Shown here one piece after another: positions 27,235 to 36,297 of a stretch of DNA of 64,000 bases. Each line of letters begins with the position of its first letter. Positions within the stretch are counted from its first letter, which is position 1. A program made the translations under genes and the position numbers. The notes beneath the pieces are model-generated. The model did no database searches, was not told where the DNA came from, and was given only the letters and a program-made list of their open reading frames with translations. Source of the stretch: Candidatus Latescibacterota bacterium (GTDB lineage Bacteria > Latescibacterota > UBA2968 > UBA8231); assembly GCA_022820485.1 (NCBI GenBank), contig JAJEFJ010000011.1, forward strand, positions 92,979 to 156,978, written 5' to 3'.

Positions 27235-30200
27235 ATGAGAAAGTTTGTCTATCTATTTGCGGCGGCGACGCTCTTGCTCCTAGTCGGCACTGTTCAAGCC
27301 CGCGAAGAGCGAGGCGCACCGGCCGCCAAACTGGCCCAAGACGATGACGAGGTGTCCACTCAACGGACCCAACTCAACATCAACAATATGGCCATGTGGA
27401 TCCAAAGCGATGGCTGGTCGGCCCGAGACCCGCTCAGCGGCAATTCGGGTGTGACCTACCCGCGTTCGACCGACCAAGTCATCTTCCAAGACGGCATCAT
27501 CTGGGGCGGGCGGGTCCAAGACGGCAATGACCAAGAACTGCGCGTCGGCGGCCAGACGTACGAGATTGGCACGGTTCCCGGTGTCATCGAGTCCAAGGGA
27601 GTAGCCCAAGACCGCGACACGGCCCGACTCTACCGGATCCGCCGCGACTGGGCGACTGCTGATTTGCGGCTAGACGCCTCCGAGGTCCTCAACATCGGTT
27701 TGAGCCAGATCACCGACGCCCACGAAGAGGCGGTGCGCGCCCAGTACGAGCGCGATTGGATGGAGTGGCCGGCCGAGTTGGGAGCACCTTTTTACGACAA
27801 CGACGGAGATGGGCAGTACGATCCTACAGTTGACGAGCCGGGGCTGGCCAACGCCGATCAGGTAATCTGGTTTGCTATAAACGATTTGGACCAAGGGGCC
27901 ACCACCACTCTCTACGGCTCGTTGCCCATCGGCTTGGAGGCTCAGGTCACGCTGTGGGGCTATGCGCGCACCGACGCCTTGGGCGACGTGATCTTCAAGA
28001 AGTACAAGGTCATCTACAAGGGCACCGCAGATGCTACGGACGATGCCGTGATCGAGGACATGTATTTCGCCCAATGGTCCGATCCAGATTTGGGCGACTA
28101 CGGCGACGACTTTGCTGGTGCCGATGTCGATCTGAGCTTGGGTTATGTGTACAACTCGATTGACGACGATTCGCATTACGTCCCCTTCGGCTTGGCCCCA
28201 CCGGCTGTTGGTTACGACTTTTTGCAAGGCCCGATCGTGCCGGTTTATCAGCTAGACGAAGACGGCAATATCGCTGTTGACGAGGAGGGAAATAAACTGC
28301 TCGACGAGAGTTCGGTGGCCATCTTCAACGAGGGGCTGCGTCCCGGCTACGCGAACTTGCCGATGACGGCCTTCGTGTACTTTGCCGCCGGCAGCGCGAT
28401 ATCCGATCCGGAACTGGGCGAATACGTGGGCACTCAGCAGTGGTACAACCTACTACGTGGCTTCCAGCCACAGGACGATGTTGCAAACCCCGTGCCCTAC
28501 ACCAACCCCCTGACCAATGCCGACACCAAGTTCACGCTCGACGGCGATCCGACTAGAGCCTCCGGGTGGAACGACGGCGTGCCGCTGCCGGCCGGCGACC
28601 GGCGCATCGTGCTGGCCACCGGGCCTTTTGAGATGGCATTGGGCGACACCCAAGAAGTGGTGGTCGCGCTGTTGGGCGGCATTTCGACTGACCGCCTGCG
28701 CAGCGTCTCCAAGCTGAAGTTCTCCGACCAGTTTGTGCAGGACGCTTACAACAACTTCTTTGAGGTGCCCAAGCCGCCGACTCAGCCCAATGTCCGCATA
28801 GCCGAGCTCGACGAGGCGATCATCTTGGATTGGGGTTGGGACGACGAGTCGATTCAGGCCACCGAAGGCGAGGGTTCGCCCGGCTTCGAATTCGAGGGCT
28901 ACAACCTCTACCAGTTGCCTTCGGCCGAAGCCACGCTTTCGCAGGGCGTCAGGGTGGCGACCTTCGACATCGAGAATGGTGTGACTACGATTCTCGGCAT
29001 TGCCCTCGACGAGGAGTCGGGTGTGGTGCTCGATGTGCCCTTACAGATCGGCATCGACTTCGGGCTCAGGCGCAATATCCTGATTACTCAGGACCACATC
29101 CGCAGCGGCCCGCTGGTCAACGGCCAGCGATACCACTTTGCGGTGACGGCCTACAACCGCGCCACCGCCGAAGGTACCGCTACCACCACGCTGGAGAGTG
29201 CGCCGCAGAGCTTGATCTGTGTGCCGCAGGAGCCGCCGCCCGGTACCCGCTATCTGAGCGAGCCTGGCGCTGCGATAACCCCCGATCACACCGCCGGTAT
29301 CAGCGAGGGAGAAGTTGAGGTCGTGGTAGTCAACCCTACGCTCACTACGGGCCACAACTATCAGGTTCGCTTCGGCGCGGATGAAGAGGGCCACACCGTG
29401 TGGAACCTGATAGATGAAACCGATGGTAGCAATATCCTCCTCGCCGACCAGTTTGAGATCGGTCCGGGCGACGAGCGAGCGGCCATCTATCTCCCGGACC
29501 ACGGTTTTGAACTGATGGTCCTCGGCCCACCGCTGGCGCTTAGTGGTTGGGAGTGGGAGGGATCGGAGCGCTGGCTAACCGGTATCAACTGGGGTGGTAG
29601 CGCCCTTGGTGGCGGTGCTGACGTCGGTCCTAATTTCTTCGGCTCCTCGCTTGGTGGTGCCGACCTAAATACCGTTGAGATTCGCTTTAGCCGCACCAAC
29701 ACGCAGAAGGGCTACCGCTATCTGCGCGGCGGCGATCCCAATTACGGTTTTCAAGATTTTGCCGATGTGCCTTTTACTGCTTGGGAAGTGGACAGCGATC
29801 CCCCGCGGCAGGTCAATATCGGCTTTGTCGAGAACGTGGGTTCCACTTCGGAGAACGGCGCTTGGGACTTGGCCTCGGAAGACCCGGACCGTGGCCTCGG
29901 TGGTCGCGAGTACTTATTTATTTTTGACAGCGACTACAGCGACACGCCACTAGCCCAATACGGCGAAGGCAAAAGCATCTTAGCTGATGCAGTTACCTTC
30001 GACATCCATGCGGCCCTATGGCTCACGCTAAGAAGTGGTGACCACGAAATGGATATGCTCGAAGACGGTCAGATTCTGAGGTTGATCCCTTACAGAGTCA
30101 ACGGCCCTGACGATGTATTTTCCTTTCTCGTCCCAGGGCAAGAGGCGAACGCAGAAAACCTCGAGGAGGACATTGAGAAGATCAACGTCTTCCCCAATCC

Positions 30201-30489
30201 CTACCTCGGCGTCAACGCGGCCGAGACCAGCCGCTATAGCCACTTCGTGACCTTCAGCCACCTGCCGTCCAAGGCGAATATCCGCATCTTCGACATGAGC
30301 GGCACGCTGGTGCGCACAATTGAGAAGGACGACCCATCGCAGTTTACGCGCTGGGATTTGCAAAACCACAACGCACTGCCAGTGGCCAGCGGCATGTATA
30401 TCGCCCATATCGAACTGCCGGATCACGGCAAAAGTCGGATCCTCAAGCTGGCCATCATCCAAGAGCAGCAGTTCCTGGAGAACTTCTAG
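27235..30489 (+). CDS. Large secreted protein with FlgD-like C-terminal sorting-type domain
   Basis: The 1084-residue protein has a signal peptide (FVYLFAAATLLLLVGTVQA). A calcium-loop-like DNDGDGQYDPTVDEPG lies near residue 188. Beta-rich domains follow, one of them fibronectin-like (GQRYHFAVTAYNRATAEGT near 635). The last 100 residues begin INVFPNPYLGVN and contain IRIFDMSGTLVRTI and LPVASGMYIAHI, the FlgD-Ig/type-A sorting pattern of FCB surface proteins. Such tails guide export by the type IX system or an analogue. The PorV-like gene lies 22 nt downstream, which fits. The substrate or ligand is not recognisable. Confidence 0.75.
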   Translation: MRKFVYLFAAATLLLLVGTVQAREERGAPAAKLAQDDDEVSTQRTQLNINNMAMWIQSDGWSARDPLSGNSGVTYPRSTDQVIFQDGIIWGGRVQDGNDQELRVGGQTYEIGTVPGVIESKGVAQDRDTARLYRIRRDWATADLRLDASEVLNIGLSQITDAHEEAVRAQYERDWMEWPAELGAPFYDNDGDGQYDPTVDEPGLANADQVIWFAINDLDQGATTTLYGSLPIGLEAQVTLWGYARTDALGDVIFKKYKVIYKGTADATDDAVIEDMYFAQWSDPDLGDYGDDFAGADVDLSLGYVYNSIDDDSHYVPFGLAPPAVGYDFLQGPIVPVYQLDEDGNIAVDEEGNKLLDESSVAIFNEGLRPGYANLPMTAFVYFAAGSAISDPELGEYVGTQQWYNLLRGFQPQDDVANPVPYTNPLTNADTKFTLDGDPTRASGWNDGVPLPAGDRRIVLATGPFEMALGDTQEVVVALLGGISTDRLRSVSKLKFSDQFVQDAYNNFFEVPKPPTQPNVRIAELDEAIILDWGWDDESIQATEGEGSPGFEFEGYNLYQLPSAEATLSQGVRVATFDIENGVTTILGIALDEESGVVLDVPLQIGIDFGLRRNILITQDHIRSGPLVNGQRYHFAVTAYNRATAEGTATTTLESAPQSLICVPQEPPPGTRYLSEPGAAITPDHTAGISEGEVEVVVVNPTLTTGHNYQVRFGADEEGHTVWNLIDETDGSNILLADQFEIGPGDERAAIYLPDHGFELMVLGPPLALSGWEWEGSERWLTGINWGGSALGGGADVGPNFFGSSLGGADLNTVEIRFSRTNTQKGYRYLRGGDPNYGFQDFADVPFTAWEVDSDPPRQVNIGFVENVGSTSENGAWDLASEDPDRGLGGREYLFIFDSDYSDTPLAQYGEGKSILADAVTFDIHAALWLTLRSGDHEMDMLEDGQILRLIPYRVNGPDDVFSFLVPGQEANAENLEEDIEKINVFPNPYLGVNAAETSRYSHFVTFSHLPSKANIRIFDMSGTLVRTIEKDDPSQFTRWDLQNHNALPVASGMYIAHIELPDHGKSRILKLAIIQEQQFLENF

Positions 30490-30511
30490 GGGAGAAATAG
30501 GAGGCCATTCC

Positions 30512-31534
30512 ATGCTTCGACACAGCTTTCGCATCTCGACGATCCTGCTGGCGCTGGTTTTCGCCTCGGCTACGGCCTTTGCCGATGGCTATGATCGCGC
30601 CGGTACGGCCGCGGCCCCGGAACTGCTGATTCCGGTTGGCGCGCGCGACATGGCCTTGGGCGGGGCCTCAATCGCCACCAGTTCCGGTCTGGAGGCTCTG
30701 CACTGGAACCCGGCAGGCTTGTCCAAGTCCGAATCCAACGCGGGCATCCTGTTTTCGACGATGTCCTATCTGGCGGATACCCGCATCAACTATCTGGCCA
30801 CTGGTGCCAATTTCAAGAGCCTCGGCGCGCTGGCGCTCAACATCAAGGCGCTGGATTTTGGCCAAATCCCGGTGACGACTGAGGCCAATCCAGACGGCAC
30901 CGGCGCGACTTATTCGCCGACCTTTTTCACGCTGGGTTTGACCTTCGCCCGGGAACTAACCGATCGCATCGCCGTTGGGATCACCAGCCATTATATCGTC
31001 AACCGCATCCAGCGCGTCGAGGCCACTGCATCCTCGTTTAGCGCCGGTCTGCAATACGCCAATCTGGGCGGGGTTGCCGGCTTGGACTTGGGGGTGGCGC
31101 TCAAGCACATCGGCACGCGGATGCAGTTTGGCGGCTCCGGCTTGTTGCGCCGCGGTCAGCTCAACGAGTTACGCCGCGGACCTTCCGATTACAATGTGCA
31201 GGCCAGTTCCGCCGACCTGCCCTCGACTTTTGAACTCGGTCTGAGCTACCGCTATATGGACGCGCTCAACCTGTCCTCAGTCTTCCGGCACAACAATTTC
31301 GCCTACGACCAGTACCGGTTGGGTGCTGAATACGTGCTGAGCGATTTCTTTGCTCTGCGCGCTGGTTTCGACTACGCGCCCAACTCGGATGACGACTACA
31401 TCTACGGCACCAGCTTCGGCTTTGGTCTGAATCTGGATGCCGGGACGATCAAAAATTTGCGCGTTGATTACGCCTACACTACGGTCGAGTATTTCGACGC
31501 GCTCAACACCTTTACCTTTCAGTTCGGTTTCTAA
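30512..31534 (+). CDS. PorV/PorQ family outer-membrane protein
   Basis: The 340-residue protein starts at ATG 30512, behind AGGAGG; a longer frame from 30320 lies inside the previous gene. After a signal peptide (ISTILLALVFASATAFA) comes the family hallmark ELLIPVGARDMALGGASIATSSGLEALHWNPAGLS, followed by barrel strands and a terminal Phe (FTFQFGF). PorV is the shuttle component of the type IX secretion system that carries cargo to the attachment complex; related UPF0164 proteins occur across FCB phyla without full T9SS. The preceding gene encodes a cargo-like protein with a sorting-type tail. A terminator follows directly. Confidence 0.85.
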   Translation: MLRHSFRISTILLALVFASATAFADGYDRAGTAAAPELLIPVGARDMALGGASIATSSGLEALHWNPAGLSKSESNAGILFSTMSYLADTRINYLATGANFKSLGALALNIKALDFGQIPVTTEANPDGTGATYSPTFFTLGLTFARELTDRIAVGITSHYIVNRIQRVEATASSFSAGLQYANLGGVAGLDLGVALKHIGTRMQFGGSGLLRRGQLNELRRGPSDYNVQASSADLPSTFELGLSYRYMDALNLSSVFRHNNFAYDQYRLGAEYVLSDFFALRAGFDYAPNSDDDYIYGTSFGFGLNLDAGTIKNLRVDYAYTTVEYFDALNTFTFQFGF

Positions 31535-31544
31535 ATTCGGCCGT

Positions 31545-31578
31545 GGCGCGGCGCATAACATGTGCGTCGCGCCGTTTT
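31545..31578 (+). terminator. Rho-independent terminator after the PorV-like gene
   Basis: GGCGCGGCGCA (31545-31555) pairs over 11 bp, with one G-T wobble, with TGCGTCGCGCC (31563-31573). The loop is 7 nt, and a short T tract follows at 31575-31578. It lies in the 60-nt gap before the TPR lipoprotein gene. The T tract is short, so termination may be partial. Confidence 0.7.
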
Positions 31579-31594
31579 CATTAGGAGATTGTCA

Positions 31595-32599
31595 ATGAAG
31601 TGTGTGCGCTGGCTGATGGTGTTCGTCGCCGTCGCCGGATTGGGATGCCAGAGTTCGACCATGACTGCGGCCAAGCTCTATATCAAACAGGAGCAGCCGC
31701 AAGAGGCTAAAAAGCAACTCGCCCTAGTCTTACAGACCGAGCCAGAAAATAGCGAGGCTCATCTGCTCATGGGCCAGCTCTTAGGCGAAGAGGGCCGCTA
31801 TGGCGAAATGGCCGAGCATCTAGCACACGCCGAGCGCAATCCCAAGCTTCAGATCGAGGTTGAACAAACGCGTCGCCAATTTTGGACGCGAGAGTACAAT
31901 GCCGGCGTCGTCCACGCCCAAGGCGAGGCCCCCAATTTCGTCATGGCGCGGCACTCGTTTCACAACGCTACCATCATCGACGAAAGCGCGCTCGATGCTT
32001 GGCGCAACCTCGCGTACGTCTATTACCAGATCGACAGCACGGATGCGGCCATTGCCACTTACCAAAAGATCGCGTCGGCGGATCCGGAAGACGAGGACGC
32101 CTTTTTCAGCCTAGGGTCGCTCTACTTGGAAAATGGCCAGCTCGATGAAGCCATCCGCGCCTTGTCGCAGGTAGTCAAGATCAATCCCGAAAACCTCAAT
32201 GGGCTGACCAATCTCGCCATCGCCCAAGCCCAAGCCGAGGACTACGAGGGTGCCGAGGCCAATTATCGCAGGGTCATAGAGCTGAACCCCGATGACTTCA
32301 GGCCCCACTTCAACTTGGGCAATCTCTACTGGCAGCAAGAAAAGTACACCGCAGCTAAGCGAGCCTATGAACAGGTCTTACAACTCGAACCCGGCGATGG
32401 GGACGCGCTCTACAATCTCGCCATGGTCCACTTGGCCACAGAGGATATGGATGGCGCGTTGCCGATCTTGGAACAGCTCGCCGAACAAACGCCAGACAAT
32501 GCGTTGGTATGGCTGCATTTGGGGACGGTTTACGCCCATAAAGAATTGATTGAGCAAAGCGAGGCGGCGTATGCGCGGGCCGAGGAACTAGAGGAGTAA
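31595..32599 (+). CDS. TPR-repeat lipoprotein
   Basis: The 334-residue product starts at ATG 31595 with TAGGAGA upstream. The signal peptide ends in a lipobox (VAGLGC, Cys18), so it is probably lipid-anchored. The remainder is made of TPR helical pairs, for example DAWRNLAYVYYQIDSTDAAIATYQKI, EDAFFSLGSLYLENGQLDEAIRAL, NGLTNLAIAQAQAEDYEGAEANY and FRPHFNLGNLYWQQEKYTAAKRAYEQ. Such lipoproteins act as protein-interaction scaffolds in envelope assembly. It lies between the PorV-like terminator and the permease genes. Its partner is unknown. Confidence 0.85.
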   Translation: MKCVRWLMVFVAVAGLGCQSSTMTAAKLYIKQEQPQEAKKQLALVLQTEPENSEAHLLMGQLLGEEGRYGEMAEHLAHAERNPKLQIEVEQTRRQFWTREYNAGVVHAQGEAPNFVMARHSFHNATIIDESALDAWRNLAYVYYQIDSTDAAIATYQKIASADPEDEDAFFSLGSLYLENGQLDEAIRALSQVVKINPENLNGLTNLAIAQAQAEDYEGAEANYRRVIELNPDDFRPHFNLGNLYWQQEKYTAAKRAYEQVLQLEPGDGDALYNLAMVHLATEDMDGALPILEQLAEQTPDNALVWLHLGTVYAHKELIEQSEAAYARAEELEE

Positions 32600-32617
32600 A
32601 GCGGCCGCGCTCCCACC

Positions 32618-33913
32618 ATGCTGCAGTACACCATTCAGCGCATTCTGCTGGCCATCCCAACCCTCCTCGGCATCACCCTACTGACCTTCCTGATTATGCG
32701 CTTGGCACCCGGCGACCCGGTTGATCTGTTCTTGGGTGGGGCCGCTGGTGGCGAGGGGATCTCCACCGACCACCAGTCGGACATGGAGAAGACGCGCCGG
32801 GATTTGCGCCGCCAACTCGGGCTAGACCAACCGCTACACATCCAGTATTTGCACTGGCTTTCCAACTTGGTCTTGCGCGTGGAGGACTTGGGCGCATTCG
32901 ACCGCGGGGCCTTGTTGGCCGACGCTGTGCTCGACGAGCTAGCAGACGCGGAGCGGGCCGAGTTGGCCGCGCTTGAGGGCGAGGAGCGCAAGGCGCGGTT
33001 CTTAACGCATTTTCGCCGCCTGCGCCCCGAGCGCGTTGACGAGCTCGTCGAATCGCCTTTCTGGCAGAGCCGCCTTTTCTCTCCAGCTAAAAACTACGCG
33101 TATGCGGGGTCTGGCTTGGAATTGGTGCAGGTGGGGGCCTGGCGTTTGGTGACGCTGAATTTAGGGCGCTCTTTCAAAGACCAGGAACCGGTCATTGACC
33201 ACATCCTCGACCGGCTGCCCATCACGCTGGAAATCAACCTCATCAGCCTAGTTTTTGCCTATCTAATCGGCGTGCCACTGGGCATAGTAATCGCGGTCAA
33301 GCAAAATACCGCTATCGACCGCTTGGCTACCACCGGGACCTTCATGCTGTGGTCGATGCCTTCGTTTTGGCTCGGCATGCTGTTGATCTTGTTTTTCTGC
33401 AACAAGGAATTCTTCCACTGGTTTCCAGCCTCTGGAATCCAATCCTTGGAAGCAGGGGAAGACTGGGGATTTTGGCGGCTATTGACCGACCACGCTCACC
33501 ACATGGTCCTGCCGGTACTGGCTTCGACTTACTCCAGCTTCGCTGGCATCTCGCGCTATATGCGCACCAGCATGCTGGAGAATTTGCGGCTGGACTACGT
33601 GCGCACCGCCCAGGCCAAGGGATTGCGCTACCGAGTGGTAGTGCTGCGCCACGTGCTGCGCAATTCCTTGATTCCCATTGTGACGCTGATGGCTGGGCTT
33701 TTGCCGGGAATGATTGCGGGTTCGGTGTTTATCGAGACGATCTTCACCATTCCGGGCATGGGCTTTTTGGCTTACCAGTCGGTCATCGTGCGCGACTACC
33801 CCGTGGCCATGGCGCTCTTCACCATTGGCTCCGCCCTGTCGCTGGCGGGAATCTTAGTGGCGGATATTTTGCTCAAGGTCGTGGACCCGCGCATCGACTT
33901 TGCGAGTGTGTAA
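32618..33913 (+). CDS. Peptide ABC transporter permease, DppB/YejB-like, with a large insertion
   Basis: The 431-residue permease opens with the family N-terminus (LQYTIQRILLAIPTLLGITLLTFLIMRLAPGDP). Its C-terminal half has the binding-protein-dependent permease signature near MRTSMLENLRLDYVRTAQAKGLRYRVVVLRHVLRNSLIP and the last helices. Between the first helix and the core is an extra, acidic, helical region of roughly 100 residues (about 85-175), including EDLGAFDRGALLADAVLDEL. DppB-type proteins are usually 300-340 residues, so this is an insertion, probably periplasmic. It is directly adjacent to the second permease (stop TAA, then ATG) and probably works with the binding protein at 15090. 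Confidence 0.88.
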   Translation: MLQYTIQRILLAIPTLLGITLLTFLIMRLAPGDPVDLFLGGAAGGEGISTDHQSDMEKTRRDLRRQLGLDQPLHIQYLHWLSNLVLRVEDLGAFDRGALLADAVLDELADAERAELAALEGEERKARFLTHFRRLRPERVDELVESPFWQSRLFSPAKNYAYAGSGLELVQVGAWRLVTLNLGRSFKDQEPVIDHILDRLPITLEINLISLVFAYLIGVPLGIVIAVKQNTAIDRLATTGTFMLWSMPSFWLGMLLILFFCNKEFFHWFPASGIQSLEAGEDWGFWRLLTDHAHHMVLPVLASTYSSFAGISRYMRTSMLENLRLDYVRTAQAKGLRYRVVVLRHVLRNSLIPIVTLMAGLLPGMIAGSVFIETIFTIPGMGFLAYQSVIVRDYPVAMALFTIGSALSLAGILVADILLKVVDPRIDFASV

Positions 33914-34957
33914 ATGAGCACAGAGGCCGTTACACAAGGGCAGTCCTACGGGCGGGTCGTCTGGAAGCAATTCAAGAAGAACAAACCCGCTCTGCTCAGT
34001 CTCATGGGCATCGTCTTGCTGGGAATCTTGGCCTTGAGCGCCGACTTACTGGCCGGCGACAAGCCATACTACATGAAGTACAAAGGCGAGACCTACTTTC
34101 CGGCCTTCCGCCAATACGCAGTCTATCTGGGGGTAGTGGACTGGCCAGCGGAATTGAAGCGCCGCCGCAACTTCAAAAAGCTCAAGCTAGAGGAAGCCGT
34201 TTTCCCGCCGGTGCCTTACGCCCCGGGCGAAATCCGCTTGCGGGAGAAGTACCAGCCCCCGGGAGCCGAGCACTGGCTGGGCACGGATCGCTTGGGCCGC
34301 GACGTGCTCTCGGGACTGATTCACGGCACGCGCTACGCCTTGACCATCGGCCTAGTGGCGGTGGGCATATCGCTGGCCATTGGCTTGGTCTTAGGGGCAT
34401 TGGCTGGCTACTTCGGGGGCTGGGTTGACTTGGCACTCTCGCGACTTTTTGAACTATGGGCCGCGATTCCTAGCTTCTTTCTGATCTTGACGGTCGCGGC
34501 GTTTTTCCCGCCGAGTTTGTTCTTCGTCATGATCATTATCGGCCTTACGAGTTGGGTCAGTATCGCCCGCTTGACGCGCTCGCAGTTCTTGCAGGTGCGT
34601 AGCTACGATTACGTGGCCGCCGCGCGCAGCCTCGGGTACTCAAACGGGCGGATCATGTTCCGCCACATCCTGCCCAACGCCATCGGCCCGATCCTGATCC
34701 CGGCGGCCTTCGGGGTTGCAGGTGCCATCCTCGCCGAGTCGGGATTGAGCTTTTTAGGGGTAGGGATACCAGCAGAAGTGATCACTTGGGGTGCCCTGCT
34801 GGCAGGGGCGCGCAGCAATGCGGCGGCTTGGTGGCTGGTGGTCGTGCCGGGCTTGGCCATTTTTGCGACCGTGACCCTGTACAACCTGCTGGGCGACGGA
34901 TTGCGCGACGCGCTGGACCCGAAGCTGCGCGGCTCAGGCGCTGAGGAAAGCGGGTAG
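33914..34957 (+). CDS. Peptide ABC transporter permease, DppC/YejE-like
   Basis: The 347-residue permease has the first helix at about 27-47 (ALLSLMGIVLLGILALSADLL). A periplasmic insert follows with KPYYMKYKGETYFPAFRQYAVYLG, similar in kind to the insert of YejE-type permeases. Then comes the core HWLGTDRLGRDVLSGLIHGTRYAL and the EAA-like loop YDYVAAARSLGYSNGRIMFRHILPNAIGPILIP. Together with the preceding gene it forms the membrane channel of a peptide importer. No cognate ATPase follows: the next gene is on the other strand, and their 3' ends overlap by 24 nt. Confidence 0.9.
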   Translation: MSTEAVTQGQSYGRVVWKQFKKNKPALLSLMGIVLLGILALSADLLAGDKPYYMKYKGETYFPAFRQYAVYLGVVDWPAELKRRRNFKKLKLEEAVFPPVPYAPGEIRLREKYQPPGAEHWLGTDRLGRDVLSGLIHGTRYALTIGLVAVGISLAIGLVLGALAGYFGGWVDLALSRLFELWAAIPSFFLILTVAAFFPPSLFFVMIIIGLTSWVSIARLTRSQFLQVRSYDYVAAARSLGYSNGRIMFRHILPNAIGPILIPAAFGVAGAILAESGLSFLGVGIPAEVITWGALLAGARSNAAAWWLVVVPGLAIFATVTLYNLLGDGLRDALDPKLRGSGAEESG

Positions 34958-36205
34958 GGACTCGTTGGCTAAGACTTGGTCGAGGGTTTGTCGCTGGCGC
35001 AGCAGATGGAACTCGCCGTCTGTGCCGAGCAGCACTTCGCATGCTTCTGGGAAGGAATTGTAGTTTTTGGCGGCCATGCCAGCGCAATAGGCCCCACTGC
35101 CACCGATAAAGACCGCGTCGCCGATGCGCGGCTCGGTGAGTACGCGAGGTGCCAGTTCTTCGGGGTTGCCGGATGCTGGCGTGAGAATATCCCCGCTTTC
35201 ACAGCAATGACCGGCGATTAGGTACTCGCCTTGGCCGCGCTGCTCGGGTGTGGCCGGGACTACGACAATGGGGTGTTGCGCTCCGTACATGCTGGGACGC
35301 AGCACTTCGGTCATCCCGCTATCGACTTTGATGAAAGAATAGCCCTGCTGGCCGGTATCGACTACATCGACGACGCTACAGACGATAGCACCGGCGTTGC
35401 CCACCAAGAAGGTTCCAGGTTCGATTTCCAGATGCAGTTTGCGGCCGTGCTCGCGGGCGAAGCGGTTGAATTCATCGGCCACAGGTTGGCCGGCCTCGCA
35501 CAAGTCGGTCGATACTTCGTCGGCCATGCGCCCAATTTTGAAACCGCCGCCCATATTCACGCGCCTCACCTCAGGCAGCTTGGCGGCCACGCCAAGTGTC
35601 AGTCGGGCGCAGTGCTGCCAGACTTCTGGGTCGCTGCCCGAGCCGATATGGCTGTGCAAACCAGTGAGTTGCAGGTTGTGTTCGGCGGCTGTTGTGAGCA
35701 CTTGATCGAGATGCTCGTGCCAGATGCCGAAGCTCGACGAAGGGCCGCCCGTATTGGTGCGGTTGCTGTGTCCCGAGCCTAGGCCTGGGTTGACGCGCAC
35801 GGAGACTTCACGGCCCGGAAAGAGTCGGCCGTAGGCTGCGAGCTGATGCAGAGAACAGGCGTTGAAGAGGACGCCTTGGCGCACTAGGTCTGCTAAATTG
35901 TCGGGTAGTTGTTGGGCTGTGAGCTGAATTTGGGCCGCGGGGACGCCAGCGCGCATGGCTCGCAGCGCTTCGTAGCCACTGCTCGCGTCGATGTGCAGAC
36001 CAGCGCGGTTGAGAATGCGGATCACGCCGGCTGCCGGACAGGCTTTCACCGCGTAGCGCACCGTCAGGCCGTGTGCATTGGGGAAGGCCAGTGCCTTTTG
36101 AGCTTGGGATTCCAGCGCCTTTTGATCGTAGGCAAAAGTGGGCGTGCCGAACTGGCGCTGGACGGCGCGAACTTGGTCTTCAGACAGGAGTGAAAGCCGT
36201 TCCAT
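34934..36205 (-). CDS. Fold-III PLP decarboxylase, diaminopimelate decarboxylase-like
   Basis: The 423-residue protein has the alanine-racemase-like barrel and C-terminal beta domain of DAP, ornithine and arginine decarboxylases. Motifs seen are VRYAVKACP (PLP lysine; most relatives read YAxKAN), HIGSGSD, MGGGFKIGRM, EPGTFLVGNAG (R replaced by T compared with EPGR), CCESGDIL (catalytic Cys-Glu-Ser) and GGSGAYCAGMAAKNYNSF. These variants set it apart from housekeeping LysA. It could make lysine from DAP, or act on another basic amino acid such as D-ornithine, D-lysine or a carboxy-polyamine. It is transcribed away from the carbamoyltransferase and overlaps the end of the permease gene. Confidence 0.75.
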   Translation of the reverse strand: MERLSLLSEDQVRAVQRQFGTPTFAYDQKALESQAQKALAFPNAHGLTVRYAVKACPAAGVIRILNRAGLHIDASSGYEALRAMRAGVPAAQIQLTAQQLPDNLADLVRQGVLFNACSLHQLAAYGRLFPGREVSVRVNPGLGSGHSNRTNTGGPSSSFGIWHEHLDQVLTTAAEHNLQLTGLHSHIGSGSDPEVWQHCARLTLGVAAKLPEVRRVNMGGGFKIGRMADEVSTDLCEAGQPVADEFNRFAREHGRKLHLEIEPGTFLVGNAGAIVCSVVDVVDTGQQGYSFIKVDSGMTEVLRPSMYGAQHPIVVVPATPEQRGQGEYLIAGHCCESGDILTPASGNPEELAPRVLTEPRIGDAVFIGGSGAYCAGMAAKNYNSFPEACEVLLGTDGEFHLLRQRQTLDQVLANESLPAFLSA

Positions 36206-36297
36206 TGAATGGTCCTAACTTGATATTTTTCAATAGAATCCATAGGTTATGAAAACCTTTTATTATCGCTGCCTCACCCCATCTTGTCAAGCTCCTT
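36206..36297. other. Divergent intergenic region between decarboxylase and carbamoyltransferase
   Basis: This 92-nt AT-rich gap must hold promoters for both divergent genes. On the + strand there is a -10-like TATTAT at 36261-36266 without a good -35, and a TTGATA at 36220. No Shine-Dalgarno sequence is visible before the carbamoyltransferase ATG. No operator-like palindrome stands out. Confidence 0.4.
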
